From: Proteles cristata cristata | Lineage: Eukaryota > Chordata > Mammalia > Carnivora > Hyaenidae | Reading direction: 5' to 3' | Length of the DNA stretch: 64,000 nucleotides | Assembly: GCA_017311185.1 (NCBI GenBank) | Contig: JAESUZ010005464.1 | Location: 359,001 to 423,000, forward strand | Shown: positions 52,357-64,000 of the stretch, piece after piece | Layout of the letters: every line of letters starts with the position of its first letter | Position numbering within the stretch: position 1 is the stretch's first letter | Program-made: the position numbers and the translations under genes | Notes under the pieces: model-generated | Database searches by the model: none | The model's input: the letters and a program-made list of their open reading frames with translations, nothing else | Told to the model about the DNA's origin: nothing

Positions 52357-52427
52357 TTCTCTGCCCCTCCCCCATTCACGTATGTGCACATGCTCTCTCT
52401 CTCTCTCTCAAAATAAGTTAAAAAAAG
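52214..52427 (+). mobile_element. felid SINE, 5'-truncated
   Basis: Starts at GGTGGCTAAGTCAGTTAAGG without the GGGGCGCC head; long (TC)n. Confidence 0.85.
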
Positions 52428-54132
52428 AATTACAAAGCTGTAAATATTAGCTCAGAATAAAAAGATGATTAGAATCTTGTAGAGAAACTTCAGTTAAGCT
52501 TACTATAGAAAACACTTGCACCTATGAAATGCATAGATATATTTCAAAAGCAAAATTACAAATTTGAAAAACAAAATGCTGTGAAGTTTTGTCAGAATTT
52601 TTACCTGGCTGAACAAACTTGCTAAAAGAAAGTGCCCAAGTGTATCTTTTCATTTTCAAACCAGGGGGAAAGGGAGACTGACAAACTCCAGTTTACATTA
52701 TTCTTCTAAACTGGGTAAAATTAAGCTGTGATTCAGACCCATTCAGAACACCAGATGCTTCCTACCGGTAGGGGAAACACCTCTAACTTTTTTCCCCACG
52801 CACCCTCTGAACTGTCTACCTATGTTTGAGGAATTCCTCACCATTTGAGTCTAAGCAAGAGACAGGGTCTTCCTCCCACTCCAGATGCTAACAAAGCCAG
52901 CCAGCCATTTTGTTTGTAGTCTGAGGCTTGGCCAAGCAGATGCACCGGCCCCAGAATTTGACCCAAAGCAATGGAAAAGTGGTGAATTTGTTCTAGTAGT
53001 GCTACCCAATTCCCAAAGGCAGCTGGGACAGAGCACCAGCTTATATGCGGTGTTGGTAGGATGGCAGCTACGGACTCAACCCTTTCTTGGCAGCAAAAAT
53101 GACCTTCCCAGACATGTTCTGGGACACTTGGCATGTAGCTTCTTTTGACCCCTAGCTGTCCCATGAGTGTGTGAGCTACCTGATATGTCTTCAGTACCTT
53201 CCTTTCCTGCTTAGGTCAGAATCAGCCTCTGTGCTTGCAGCCAGGAACCCTAAGGGACACAGAGCCTCTGGAATAGTGACTTAGAATTAAAAAGACAGGA
53301 ATCAGGGAATATAGTTTCTCTTATAAGCTACATGCTGCTCACAAAAGACATCCAGCTGAAGGTAAGAGTATTAGTAAAGAGACATGCGTGTGTTTTTCCT
53401 TCACGAAAGTCAGGGAGGTATGTCCAGGAGGATATTTGGGGGAAAGGCCAGTTTCGGTGATAATCTAGAAACAAGGAAAGGAAACCTTACCCCTTTATCT
53501 AGTTCCAGATTTAGACAACGTGCACAGTTAAAATACAGGAGTACAAAATAATCGTAGGCATCTTACAATTACATTTTTAAAAAGTACACTAAACACACAA
53601 AAGTGGTTTACCTGGGGGAGTTGGAAATAGGAGTCGGGAATGAAGTTAAAGGACATGATTGCACAAATTTATGCAAAACACAGGGCTTGTATCTGAAGGT
53701 CTCTGGCTCACGTGCCTGGTGACATTTCCTCAGTCGCTGTGATCTCCAGAAGAGAAAGAAGCTCTCCAGCTGACCAACCTTCAGGCTTGGAGATGAGCAA
53801 AGCAGAAGGGAGCCTGAGGTCATGGCTGGACTGACCACAAGGCGGCTGCTCCCAGACAAGGTGCAAACAGACAGCAGGGGGTGGGCAGGATACCTGCCCA
53901 GGGCATTCACAGGGATTCACGGGTGGGGGTGGAGGGGGAGGTCCAATACTTTTATCAACAAAACTCTTTCCATCCGTGTCTCATTACAGTATAGTGATAT
54001 TCTTAGCTTCATGTTTGGGGGCGATGAAGGCGTTTGAAAATAGATTGTGGTGAGGACTGCAATAACATCATGAATGTAACTAACGGCACTGAATTGTATC
54101 TGTTAAATGCCAAGGTTTGTACTACGGAGATT

Positions 54133-54835
54133 CCTTAAAAAGTTAAAAATAAGACTACCCTCCAATCCAGCAATTGCACTACTAGGTATTTACCCAAACG
54201 ATACAAAAGTACTAATTTGAAGGGATACCCTGCACCCTGGTGTTTATAGCAGCATTATTAACAAAAGCCAAATGGTGGAAAGAGCCCAAATGTCCATCAA
54301 CTGACAAATGGGTAAAGAAGTTGTGGTACACATATACAATAGAATGTGACTCAGCCATCAAAAAGTAGGAACTCTGGTCATTTGCAATGGCATGGGTGGA
54401 GCTAGAGAATACTACGCTAAGCAAAACAAGTCAGTCAGAAAAAGACAAATACCATTGATCTCACTCATAGGTGGAATTTAAAAAACAAAACAAAAGAGCA
54501 AAGGGAAAAAAAAGAGAGGCACACCAAGGGACAGACTCTTCCATATAGAGAACAAACTGATGGTTACCAGAGGAGGGTGGGGGAATGGATGAAATAGGTG
54601 ATGAGAATTAGGGAGGGTACTTGTGATGAGCACTGGGTATTATATTTAAGTGACGAACCACTGAATTTTACACTTGAAACTAATATCACACTGTATCAAG
54701 GTCTGTTATACATAGTTTTACCACAATTCAAAAATATTAAAAATGAAATATACAAAAACCATTGGAATCACACACTTTATGTGGGTGGATTGTACTGTAT
54801 GTGAATTATATCTCAACAAAACTGATAAAGATTAT
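54133..54835 (+). mobile_element. carnivore L1 3' end
   Basis: ORF2 C-terminal and 3'UTR blocks: CCAATCCAGCAATTGCACTA, GTTTATAGCAGCATTATTAA, CCAAATGTCCATCAACTGAC, GATCTCACTCATAGGTGGAA, GAGCACTGGGTATTATATTT. A second L1-like end (GTACTGTATGTGAATTATAT) follows. No intact frame. Confidence 0.85.
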
Positions 54836-55058
54836 TCAAAGCATTTAGGATTTTTGCTTTTAAACCATTGGCATTTGGTGCTATCCATTGCATCCTTTTG
54901 GAAACTGAGAAATTGTTCCTCATGTCTAATGGACAACTAGTCGCTTGCTTTCACAGCACGTGTGACGGGTATATTAGAGATAACAGAAACACAAACTTCC
55001 CCAGGTTTGAAATACATCAGAGGTTCATCATTGAAAAGAAACGGAAGGGAACACAGAC

Positions 55059-55166
55059 GGGCACCTGGCTGGCTGGCTCAGTCGGTAGAGCACGCCACTT
55101 TTGATCTCGGGATTGTGAGCATGAGCCTCACATTGGGTGTGGAGATTACTTAAAAATAAAATCTTA
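55059..55166 (+). mobile_element. older short carnivore SINE
   Basis: GGGCACCTGGCTGGCTGGC head (TGGC repeated), GTCGGTAGAGCACGCCAC, GAGATTACTTAAAAATAAAA tail. Confidence 0.82.
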
Positions 55167-55399
55167 GGGGCGCCTGGGTGGCTTAGTCGGTTAAGCGTCC
55201 GACTTTCGCTTAGGTCATGATCTCGCGGTTCGTGGGTTCGAGCCCCGCGTCGGGCTCTGTGCTGACTACCAGCTCAGAGCTTGGAGCCTGTTTCAGTCTG
55301 TGACTCCCTCTCTCTCTGACCCTCCCCTGCTCACGCTGTCTCTCTCTCTCTCTCTCTCCTAGAAATAAATAAAACATTAAAAAATTTTTTAAATAAAAA
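55167..55399 (+). mobile_element. felid SINE, young subfamily, nested in an older SINE tail
   Basis: TAAAAATAAAATCTTA occurs exactly before (55151-55166) and after (55400-55415). GGCTTAGTCGGTTAAGCG and CTCCTAGAAATAAATAAA diagnostic strings. Confidence 0.96.
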
Positions 55400-55525
55400 T
55401 AAAAATAAAATCTTAAAAAAGAAAGAAAGAAATAGAAGGGAACAAATAAGTAGAACCCAGCAGAGACAGACTCTCACTTAGTGATGGGCAGAAATGAAAA
55501 CCATGCTTGGCTGTAATGGGCTTTT

Positions 55526-55737
55526 TTTTTTTTTTTTAATATTTTTATTTCTAGGAGAGAGAGAGACAGCATGAGCAGGGAGGGTCAGAGAGAGAGGGAG
55601 TCACAGACTGAAACAGGCTCCAGGCTCTGAGCTGGCAGTCAGCACAGAGCCCGACGCGGGGCTCGAACCCACAAACCGCGAGATCATGACCCAAGCAAAA
55701 GTCGGACGCTTACCCGACTAAGCCACCCAGGCGCCCC
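55526..55737 (-). mobile_element. felid SINE, young subfamily, perfect TSD
   Basis: Reverse copy ending GCCACCCAGGCGCCCC; TGTAATGGGCTTTTT on both sides. Confidence 0.95.
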
Positions 55738-56660
55738 TGTAATGGGCTTTTTATTTTAATCTACGAGATTTCAACGAGAACCTACTGGCTCCAGGCCCCT
55801 CCCCCCCGGGGTAAGACAGCTCCCCTCACGGGATCACCTGCCGCTATGGGGTCTGAGTCGCAATAGGAGCCAGGGCCTGGGAAACCCCGGAGCTGTGCCG
55901 GGCACAGTTTCTTCATTTCTAGACAGGCTCCTGCATTGGCCCTCCTCCTTCCTACCTCCATGCTGTCAATCACGCGACTCCCTACGCCTGCAAAGTCCTT
56001 CCCACTTACCAGCCGATGTCTGAATCCTTCCCCTCCCCTCCTTCCCTAGCGCCCAGTGGAGAGCCACCTTCAAGACCCAAACCAAATTGGGTTCAAAATG
56101 ATTGTAGACACAGTTCTCAGATACTTTTGATGAGGCAGGTAATAGGGGTTGGAAATCCGAAGGGTCTAACAGGCTGTCATTGTTGGTAGAGGTAAGGCAA
56201 GCAGAACAGCACGAAGGAAAATACTGCCCGTACTATTCCCTGCAGTTCTCAGGAACTGGTGTGAATCCTCCAAGTTTAGACCCCCTAGATCATCTAATGA
56301 TCTTCTTCCAACATCCTTTGCATTTCTTTAAAACTATTAATGTAATATACCTAGTGACTTTACATGTTAATTCAATGTGATGGCCTGCCTTGACAAATCA
56401 TCCTTCTATAGTTATTATGGGAAACACAGGCTATGTGCACACTTTTTCTCTCCTAGTTTGACATCCAGCTTTTGACCAGTTCCTCTGAATTGCTACTTTT
56501 GGTGGCTTCCAAGGAAATGTTTGCGTTGTCCATAAGAGCTGCTTCCCAAGTTTTTAAAAGTCACACACATAGAAACTGATAATTATTTTTTATTTAGGAA
56601 TACAGAAACAAAGGGCTAAGGCAATCATATCCCCAATTCCTCTGTACAGGGCCCCAGCTC

Positions 56661-56759
56661 ATTCATTCATTCATTCACTCATTCATCTATCTACCTATCT
56701 ATCTCCTTATCCATCCATCCATCCATCCATCCATCCATCCATCCATCCATCCATCCATT
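56661..56759. repeat. compound tetranucleotide microsatellite
   Basis: (ATTC)n, (ATCT)n and (CCAT)n blocks in sequence; the CCAT block has about 12 units. Confidence 0.95.
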
Positions 56760-57374
56760 CCTTTTTCCTCCATTCCCCCCTCCTACTCCCAGTTCCCACA
56801 GACCACAGTTCTGAGTGTTTAATGTGTATTATTTTGACTCCTGTGTTACTATAAAATGTATAGTTTTTTCATACTCCCGAATTTTTAGCTTGTATAAGTG
56901 ACATCATGTTGTAGATCTCATTTGCTTTCTTCCTTTATTCCCTGAGCAGAGTCCTGCTGTGTCTACATCTAAGCTGTAGATGAGACTTCGTGGGGGACAC
57001 CTCCCACATCAAGCACCTACCACCAGGGGTGGGTACCTTTGTCGCACCCGCCATGGTGAATGCCCTCATATGTGCCCCTTTATGGACCTAAGAAGGATTT
57101 GTGGAATCCCAGGGGATACAGACATTCATCATGAATAAGTACTGTCTACTGCTGTCTGGACTGCTGTCTACCCCGGTCTAAGAGCTGTGTGTTGGGTTTC
57201 CTACAGGCCCACAAAGACAGTCACACCTGGCATGGAAATGAGAACATGGATACAGACACTAGGGTGAAAAGATAAGAAACATAGGCCCTGGACTTGGGCA
57301 GCATTAGGCCCTCCAGCCTCTCTGAGATAGAATGTCCTCCACATCACAAGGCGTTTCTCTGAGTCACAACAGAG

Positions 57375-57857
57375 ATGAGGAATGCTGGGGTAAGGATGCC
57401 TTCCCCACTGCTACTACCTTCTGAAAAAATGACTCAAGTCTCAGGATTCTGCGGAATGAGAAGAGCCGCTGTTAAATTTCTCAGGATGTCACTTTGGTCA
57501 TCTCTGTTCCACCAGGAACAGTCACAATTGCTGACCATTCTGCCCCCCGCCAAGGAGCTATATCCATCTAAGGAAGAAGCATATGAAGTCAGAACTGGGC
57601 AAGGCCTCACGAGCGAGGGTCTGGGGAGCCAAAGGAATCCAAGCCTGCTGGACTGCAAACCACAATCTCTTCCTCTGCCTTTGTGGGAAATATTGCAAGA
57701 AGAAGGGGCAGAAATAAGGGCTGCTCAAAAGGTTAACTTTGCTTCCTTGGGGAACATGGAAGAATTGCTGCAGAGCCACGACCAGGCTCCCCTGCGAACA
57801 CTGCACATTCCGAGAGCACAGGTCCCTTTCTTTTGCTTTGTTACCTTGGGGTTTTAG
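57375..57857 (+). other. unexplained 160-codon open frame, probably non-coding
   Basis: ATG-started frame of 160 codons outside any repeat I recognise, with a Leu/Ser/Gln-rich predicted product (LTILPPAKELYPSKEE in the middle). I see no signal peptide, membrane segment or known domain, no CpG island or promoter, and no splice-site pattern that demands an exon. Shorter antisense frames overlap it. Most likely chance, or part of a non-coding transcript; listed because it is the longest open frame outside LMNB1, repeats and GC-rich DNA. Confidence 0.12.
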
Positions 57858-57956
57858 GGATTTCAGTATAGCAATTGAGATACAAACCAGTAAACCTTAT
57901 TTAGAAAACTGTGATGATCAGAGAACCAGAGAGCTTGCTTTGTTATTGTTAGTTTC

Positions 57957-57982
57957 TGTGTGTGTGCGTGTGTGTGTGTGTG

Positions 57983-58020
<38 letters not shown>
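57957..58020. repeat. (TG)n(TTG)n compound microsatellite
   Basis: About 13 TG units followed by about 12 TTG units, just upstream of a young SINE. Confidence 0.95.
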
Positions 58021-58041
58021 TCCTTCAGAAGTGTAAATTGA

Positions 58042-58264
58042 GGGGCGCCTGGGTGGCTTAGTCGGTTAAGCGTCCGACTTTCGACTTTCACTTAGGTCAT
58101 GATCTCGCGGTTCGTGGGTTCGAGCCCCGCGTCGGGCTCTGTGCTGACTGCCAGATCAGAGCCTGGAGCCTGTTTCAGAGTCTGTGACTCCCTCTCTCTC
58201 TGACCCTCCCCTGTTCACGCTCTCTCTCTCTCTCCTAGAAATAAAAAATAAAAAATAAAAATAA
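58042..58264 (+). mobile_element. felid SINE, young subfamily, TSD
   Basis: GGGGCGCCTGGGTGGCTTAG head. Flanks AGAAGTGTAAATTGA and AGAAGTATAAATTGA. A small internal duplication (CGACTTT twice) lies near the A-box side. Confidence 0.95.
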
Positions 58265-59033
58265 AAGAAGTATAAATTGAGTGACTAATGTGTTTTCACA
58301 GTCTGTAGGCTGAGGCTGACAGAGGGAGTAAGATTAGGTATCTTTTCCATTCCCAAATAACAGAAAGAAGGAAAATGTCCCCAAGGGTTTATTTTTTAGA
58401 AAACCTTAAAAATCCCAGTTTATAGGATGATAAGGGGATAAATAGTTCAAGAGATGACGTCTTCATCTATTCACATGAAATGTAAATGTTTGTTGCATTC
58501 CGGAATGAGAATTTTCAAGATTTCTGTATATATCAAGTTCTGCAAGAGGGGGACACATTTGCTTATATTGCTCTCTAGAAATGAAGATAATATATTACCC
58601 AGGCAGAAAGCTAATCTAGTATGCTTGTCCTACATTTTGTAGTTTTTCACATGCTGAGGATAGAGAGGGACGGACATAATTCCCTTCCTAACAATGTGGT
58701 GTTTATCTACTCTGGGGTCACCACAGGCACACTGAGTGGTCCTCTGGATTTCCAGAACAGCATTTCCACCATCTTTCCACCTTGGTTCACATCATGGGGA
58801 CTTAGGACATTAGTGTGAGAACAAGAAATGGGACTTCAAAGAAAGACTACCAAAATAGTGACTCCAACAGTTATAATTACATGTACATAATTTAGACATG
58901 GTTAATTATGGTTTCCCATCTACATATTTAGAAAGATTGTAGATAGCATAATTTTTGGATGTGATGAGGTACAATGGTATCAAAATACACATGCATGTGT
59001 CTACACAGATACACACGTTCAGGATCAGAAGCC

Positions 59034-59190
59034 AGGGCGCCTGAATGGCTCAGTCAGGTAAGCGTCCACCTCTTGATTTAGTTCAGGTCATGATTCCAGG
59101 GTCGTGGGATTGAACCTTGTGTAGATCTCCCTCTCTCTCTGCCCCTCCCCCCTCCTCTCTCTCTCTCTCTCTCAAAAAAAAAAAAAAGGA
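59034..59190 (+). mobile_element. felid SINE, internally shortened
   Basis: AGGGCGCCTGAATGGCTCAG head; the B-box to CT segment is shortened; poly(A) at about 59175-59187. Confidence 0.88.
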
Positions 59191-59368
59191 AAGAAAAAAA
59201 TCACATCTAATCTTATCCAACACTGGCCCCAGTTTTAGGCCATTTATTTTGGGGCACAAAAAAGATGAGATAAATCTGGATGGAGATTTTCAGGTACAGC
59301 AACATATTGCTGCTTCTGAAAGAAAGGGAAGGACAGAACCATTCACTTTTTTTCTTTTTTTTTTTTTC

Positions 59369-60902
59369 AAATAGTTTATTGTCAAATTAGTTTCCACATA
59401 ACACCCAGTGCTCATCCCCACAAGTGTCCTCCTCCATGCCCATCCCCCTCTTCCCCCCACATCCATCAGTCCTCAGTTTTTGTCAGCATTCAAGAGTCTC
59501 TCATGGTTTGCCTCTCTCCCTTTCCCCAACCATTTCCGCCCTTCTTCTCCCCCTTGGTCCTCTGTTAAGTTCCTCCTAATCCTCCTATATATGCACACAT
59601 ATGATATTTGTCCTTCTCTGCCTGACTTATTTCGCTCAGCATAACACCCTCAAGGTCCATCCATGTTGCTACACATGGCCAGATTTCATTGTTTCTCATT
59701 GCCATGTAGTATTCCATGGTATAGATAAACCACATCTTCTTGATCCATTCATCTGTTGATGGACACTTAGGCTCTTTCCATGTTTTAGCTATTGTGGAGA
59801 GTGCTGCTATGAACATTGGGGTACATGTGCTCCTATGCCTCAGCATTTCTGTATCCCTTGGGTAAATTCCTAGCAGTGCTATTGCTGGGTCATAGGGGAG
59901 TTCTATTGTTAGTTTCCTTAGGAACCTCCACACTGTTTTCCCGAGGGGCTGTACCAGTTTCCATTCCCACCAACAGTGTAGGAGGGTGCCCGTTTCTCCA
60001 CATCCTCGCCAGCATCTAGAGTTCTCTGATTGGCTCATTTTAGCCACTCTGACTGGCGTGAGGTGGTATCTCAGTGTGGTTTTGATTTGTATTTCCCTGA
60101 TGAGGAGCGATGCTGAGTATCGTTTCATGTGTCTGTTGGCCATCTGGATGTCCTCTTTGGAGAAGTGTCTGTTCATATCTTCTGCCCATTTCTTTACTGG
60201 GTTGTTTGTTTTTCGGGCGTGTAGTTTCGTGAGTTCCTTGTAGATTCTGGATATCAACCCTTTATCTGATATGTCATTTGCAACTATCTTTTCCCATTCG
60301 GTTGGTTGCCTATTAATTTTCTGGGTTGTTTCCTTGGCTGTGCAGAAGCTTTTAATCTTGATGAGGTCCCAATGAGTTTATTTTTGCTCTTGATTTCCTT
60401 GCTTTTGGGGATGTGTCAAGTAAGAAGTTGCTGCGGTGGAGGGCAAGGAGGTTGTTTCCTGCTTTCTCCTCTAGGGTGTTGATAGTTTCCTGTCTCACAT
60501 TCAGGTCCTTTATCCATTTTGAGTTTATTTATGTGCATGGTGTGAGAAAATGATCTAGTTTCATTCTTCTGCATGTTGCTGTCCAGTTCTCCCAACACCA
60601 TCTGTTAAAAAGGCTGTCTTTTTTCCATTGGATATTCTTTCCTGCTTTGTCAAAGATTAGCTGGTTGTATACTTTTGGGTCCACTTCTGAGTTCTCAATT
60701 CTGTTCCATTGGTCTACGTGTCTGTTTTTGTGCCAATACCATACTGTCTTGATGATGACAGCTTTGTAGTAGAGGCTAAAGTCTGGGATGGTGATCCCTC
60801 CCGTTTTGGTTTTATTTTTCAGGATTACTTTGGCTATTCGGGGTCTTATGCAATTCCAATCAAAATTGCACCAGCATACTTCTCAAAACTAGAACAAACT
60901 AT
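59369..60902 (-). mobile_element. 5'-truncated, 5'-inverted carnivore L1 with TSD
   Basis: Minus-strand LINE-1: poly(T) (tail) near 59353-59368, 3'UTR, then the C-terminal part of ORF2. The frame 60257-59565 reads [38 protein letters not shown] and [13 protein letters not shown], hallmarks of the L1 ORF2 C-terminal region. Above about 60.26 kb ORF2 continues in shifted frames (for example [18 protein letters not shown] near 60.73 kb). From about 60846 to 60901 the ORF2 sequence switches to the plus strand ([18 protein letters not shown]), the adjacent upstream ORF2 segment inverted. CCATTCACTTTTTTT flanks both ends (59339-59353 and 60903-60917). Reverse-transcriptase and endonuclease domains are absent, so the copy is inactive. 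Confidence 0.92.
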
Positions 60903-62287
60903 CCATTCACTTTTTTTTCATGATAGAGACCATGCCGAAGAAATCACAGGTGCCTACTATGATGTCAGTTTAATGGGAAACACCCTGAGTGTTAGACAAG
61001 ACCAAGATTGTCTCTTTCATCTGAACTTGAGAAGTTGTGGATTCCATGGGTATAATTACACTGCCCTCCTTCACACTAAACAATTTGCACCTATTAAGTT
61101 CTTCCAGAGTTAACTGGGTCTATGAGACAACATGCTCCAGCCCAACGAAAGTGGCAGAACAGGATACGACATACTTTGTGGCTGCTACCCTAGTCTGCAA
61201 GTGTTGGTGAGAGTTCTGCTCTATTTCCTGATGTTTAAAGTTTTTTGAAACCTCACGTCATCTAATGACTTAGGACTTTTACATCCTGAGTGGGTCAGCA
61301 TAACATTCATACCGGGCGCTTAATCAAAAAGAAGACTCTCATTGGATTAGAAGAAACTGAAAGGGAACTTATAGGGACAGTTCACAAATAATCTCCAACC
61401 CTAGATGCTGGGCTTCTAAAAGGAAGGAAGTCTACCAGACAGACAGAAATTCTTTACCAAATAAAAAAAATTTCGTGTGTAAGTTAACAGGCCTCACATT
61501 TTCTTGCAAATGCCTTAAACCATTTTCTAACACAGTGCTTCCACTTACCTTCGATTAATTCTAAACACATTGGTTGTGGCTTTTTAGAGTTGTTGTACTC
61601 CAGAAAGGACAGAATTAGGCAGAATGTGACTCTGTGATCTTCATTTCACCCTAAACCATAAATTCCATGTTAGCACTGAAGTAACATCACATTAGACATG
61701 TGTGTTGCTTTATGTTAAATTGAGCTTCCTCTGGTTGCAAGTGACCCAAAAAGGGGGGGGGGGAAGGGAAAAGAAAAAAAGAAGAAAGAATTTAAGCAAA
61801 AACTCAAAGCGGGGAGGCACTTGTGGGAGAACCTGGGAGCATCTCCTAAATGCAGGGAAAGAGGGGCACCAGGCCTTAAGAGGACAGAGACAGAGAATCT
61901 TTGAGGACCTCGCCAAGCACAGACACATGCAGAGATTTTCTCCTTAAAGTGCTTGCTGCCTCAAATCATTCTAGATCAAAATGTCCATTTTCTGGGAAAG
62001 AGAAGCTAACTGTTCCTTCTCCACTCAGGATTCAGCTCTGGACAGTCAGCCTTGATGATAGGGTAGCACCAGAAAAACAGAAACAAGACTAGAAGAATCA
62101 AGAATCCAGACTTGTGGGCTGGGTAGGAAGTTCTTAGAGAGAAGGGGTCCGTCCAGTGCCACCCACACTTTGACTTTAAGAGTATAACCACATATTACTG
62201 TTAAACACAAGCCTTGCTAATATTCCATAGTAAAGTGATGAACACATTAAATGATGTGTTTCTTCCCAATATTTTATTTTCATGACT

Positions 62288-62373
62288 CCCTCTTGATCTC
62301 ACAACCCTGAGATCATGACCTGAGCCAAAATCAAGAGTCAGACAGTTAAGAAAGTGAGCCACCTGGGTGCCCC
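62288..62373 (-). mobile_element. truncated carnivore SINE (head half)
   Basis: Reverse: CACAACCCTGAGATCATGAC, AAAATCAAGAGTCAGACAG, GAGCCACCTGGGTGCCCC. The CT tract and tail are missing. Confidence 0.8.
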
Positions 62374-62935
62374 TAGATGTGTTGATTTGGATTAGAGTTA
62401 CGATCTGTATCTTATTAAAACATCCTTTTATGGATTCTGACCCCCTTCCATCAATTAATTAGTATTCTTTATCCTTCAAGGAATTGTTTATAAGAGAAGA
62501 CATTAAAATAATTCTTAAGTTTACCTTTTCCTAAGGATGTCCTTTAAGACCACACTTCCCTGATCTAAATGAGAATTTCAAACATCTCCTAGGGGTCTCT
62601 TGGTGAGGTTCAGTGAATGAGTGTTATTGTGAGCCCAAAGCAACAATTTACAAGCCCACAATAATCCCTGCCTGTCAAAACTCTGTCTAATGCAACTTTA
62701 CATCCCTGCACCCACCATTATGCAAGCTGAAAAAACAGTTGTCAGATAAGCATATCTTGTTTATCTTTCCTATTCAGATTTAGATTTAGTCCTCAGAGGG
62801 AGTAAGAGCCATGTAGATTTAAACTTTAGGCACCACACAGGTCTGACGAATTACATGCACGGGAAAGAACTTCAGATATATCTTAACATGTATTTCTCAA
62901 ATTAAATAAAAGCAGGAAATACAAAGAGATTTCAA

Positions 62936-63131
62936 GTTTTTAAATGTTTATTTTTGAGAGAGAGACAGAGTGCAAGTGGGGTAGGGACAGAGAGAGAGGG
63001 AGACACAGAATCTGAAGTAGGCTCCAGGCTCTGAGCTGTCAGCACAGAGCTGGATGCAGGGCTCAAACTCACAAACTGTGGGATCATGATCTGAGCCGAA
63101 GTCAGACAGACAAACTGAGCCACTCAGGCAC
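62936..63131 (-). mobile_element. felid SINE, TSD
   Basis: AATACAAAGAGATTTCAA on both sides (from 62918 and from 63132). Reverse copy with its terminal head bases lost (ends GAGCCACTCAGGCAC). Confidence 0.93.
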
Positions 63132-63227
63132 AATACAAAGAGATTTCAAATATAAAGGGTCTTCAGTCAAATTGAAGAGAGACTGAACGAGGTTTATAAA
63201 ATGACCACTCAAAAAACTCAAGGTTTT

Positions 63228-63456
63228 GGGGCGCCTGGGTGGCTCAGTCAGTTAAACACCTGACTTCGGCTCAGGTCATGGTCTCGATGTTCACTAGTTC
63301 AAGCTCTCTGTCGGGCTCTGTGCTGACAGCTCAGAGCCTGGAGCCTGCTTCGGATTCTGTGTCTCCCTCTCTGCCCCTCCCCTGCTTGTTTTCTCTCTCT
63401 CTCTCTCTCTCTCAAAAATAAATAAACATTTAAAAAATAAATAAATAAAAATTTAA
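63228..63456 (+). mobile_element. felid SINE with TSD
   Basis: GGGGCGCCTGGGTGGCTCAG head; AACTCAAGGTTTT and AACCTCAAAGCTTT flanks. Confidence 0.9.
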
Positions 63457-63543
63457 AAACCTCAAAGCTTTCCCCTCGAAGCCAGATGGGTAGCCCCAAA
63501 CCAAGCGCCAGAATGGAGGAAGCACAGGGGGCTGGTTAATAGT

Positions 63544-63722
63544 GGGGCACCTAAGTGGTTGAGTGGTTGAGTCAGTCAGTTGAATGTCTGACCCTTGATT
63601 TTAGCTCACATCATGATGCCAGGGACGTGAAATCAAGCTCTGCGTCAGGGTCCACACTAAGTGTTTAAGGTTCTCCTTCTCCGTCTGTCCCTCTCCCTCG
63701 CTCTCTCTCTCAAAAAAAATAA
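63544..63722 (+). mobile_element. felid SINE with duplicated head segment
   Basis: GGGGCACCTAAGTGGTTGAG followed by a repeated GTGGTTGAG; AAAAAAATAAATAA tail. GTTAATAGT/ATTAATAGT flanks. Confidence 0.88.
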
Positions 63723-63953
63723 ATAACATGATTAATAGTTAATCTTATGCTATATGAGTTTTACCTCAATAAAAAAAATGAATGGAGCAACCTTAATTTG
63801 CCATCTTAATTCGCCAAGGTCATAAAATTTGTTCACTCTACTTTGTAAGTATAAGCACTAGCCCAAGACTAAAAGTAATTTAGCCCTGTAAAGAAGCACT
63901 GACCAGGGATCTGAGTTCTTGTCCCAGCTCTGCTTCATCTTGGGAAATCTTTA

Positions 63954-64000
63954 AAAAAAATTTTAAGCTTATTTATTTTGAGAGAGAGAGAGAGCTGGGG
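63954..64000 (-). mobile_element. felid SINE, cut by window end
   Basis: TTTAAGCTTATTTATTTTGA followed by a GA-rich tract: the reverse tail of another SINE. Confidence 0.85.

Noticed and set aside
60709..61113. 134-codon plus-strand open frame
   Set aside because: It runs antisense through L1 and only then through the short inverted L1 piece and flank; it is a by-product of the twin-primed insertion.

Overview
The window is nuclear DNA of a felid carnivore (cat or a close relative). It carries about 59 tRNA-Lys-derived SINEs of the felid type: a GGGGCGCCTGGGTGG head, a CT-rich stretch and an A-rich tail. It also holds carnivore LINE-1 and the ancient mammalian MIR/L2/MLT1 repeats. There is no prokaryotic or organellar content. 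The only confidently recognised gene is LMNB1 (lamin B1), on the minus strand; its first five coding exons and promoter are present.

Layout. 1-3784 is part of LMNB1 intron 5. Exons 5, 4, 3 and 2 lie at 3785-3910, 5747-5917, 8785-8910 and 9556-9712. Intron 1 is very long (9713-36554) and full of SINEs, old L1/HAL1, L2, MIR and microsatellites. Coding exon 1 is at 36555-36913. A CpG island covers about 35.9-37.7 kb with a CCAAT box, a CACGTG E-box, two CHR-like TTTGAA sites and a YY1-like ATGGC site; a (CA)n tract lies between the likely transcription start and the ATG. From about 37.7 kb to the end is LMNB1 upstream intergenic DNA, almost entirely repeats and unassigned unique sequence. I recognise no second protein-coding gene there.

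The five exons encode residues 1-313 of lamin B1 (head, coil 1A, coil 1B, start of coil 2). All splice sites are GT-AG, the reading frame is continuous and exon lengths fit the lamin family. The rest of the rod, the nuclear localisation signal, the lamin tail domain and the CaaX box lie beyond position 1.

I do not see a new biological system here. The most informative extras are a 5'-inverted ('twin-primed') L1 with target-site duplications at 59.3-60.9 kb; a set of very similar young SINEs with near-perfect target-site duplications, likely polymorphic among cats; antisense SINEs that carry a ready-made splice acceptor, one of them in LMNB1 intron 1; stacked SINE insertions reusing the same A-tail; a microsatellite in the probable LMNB1 5'UTR; and one unexplained 160-codon open frame at 57.4 kb.
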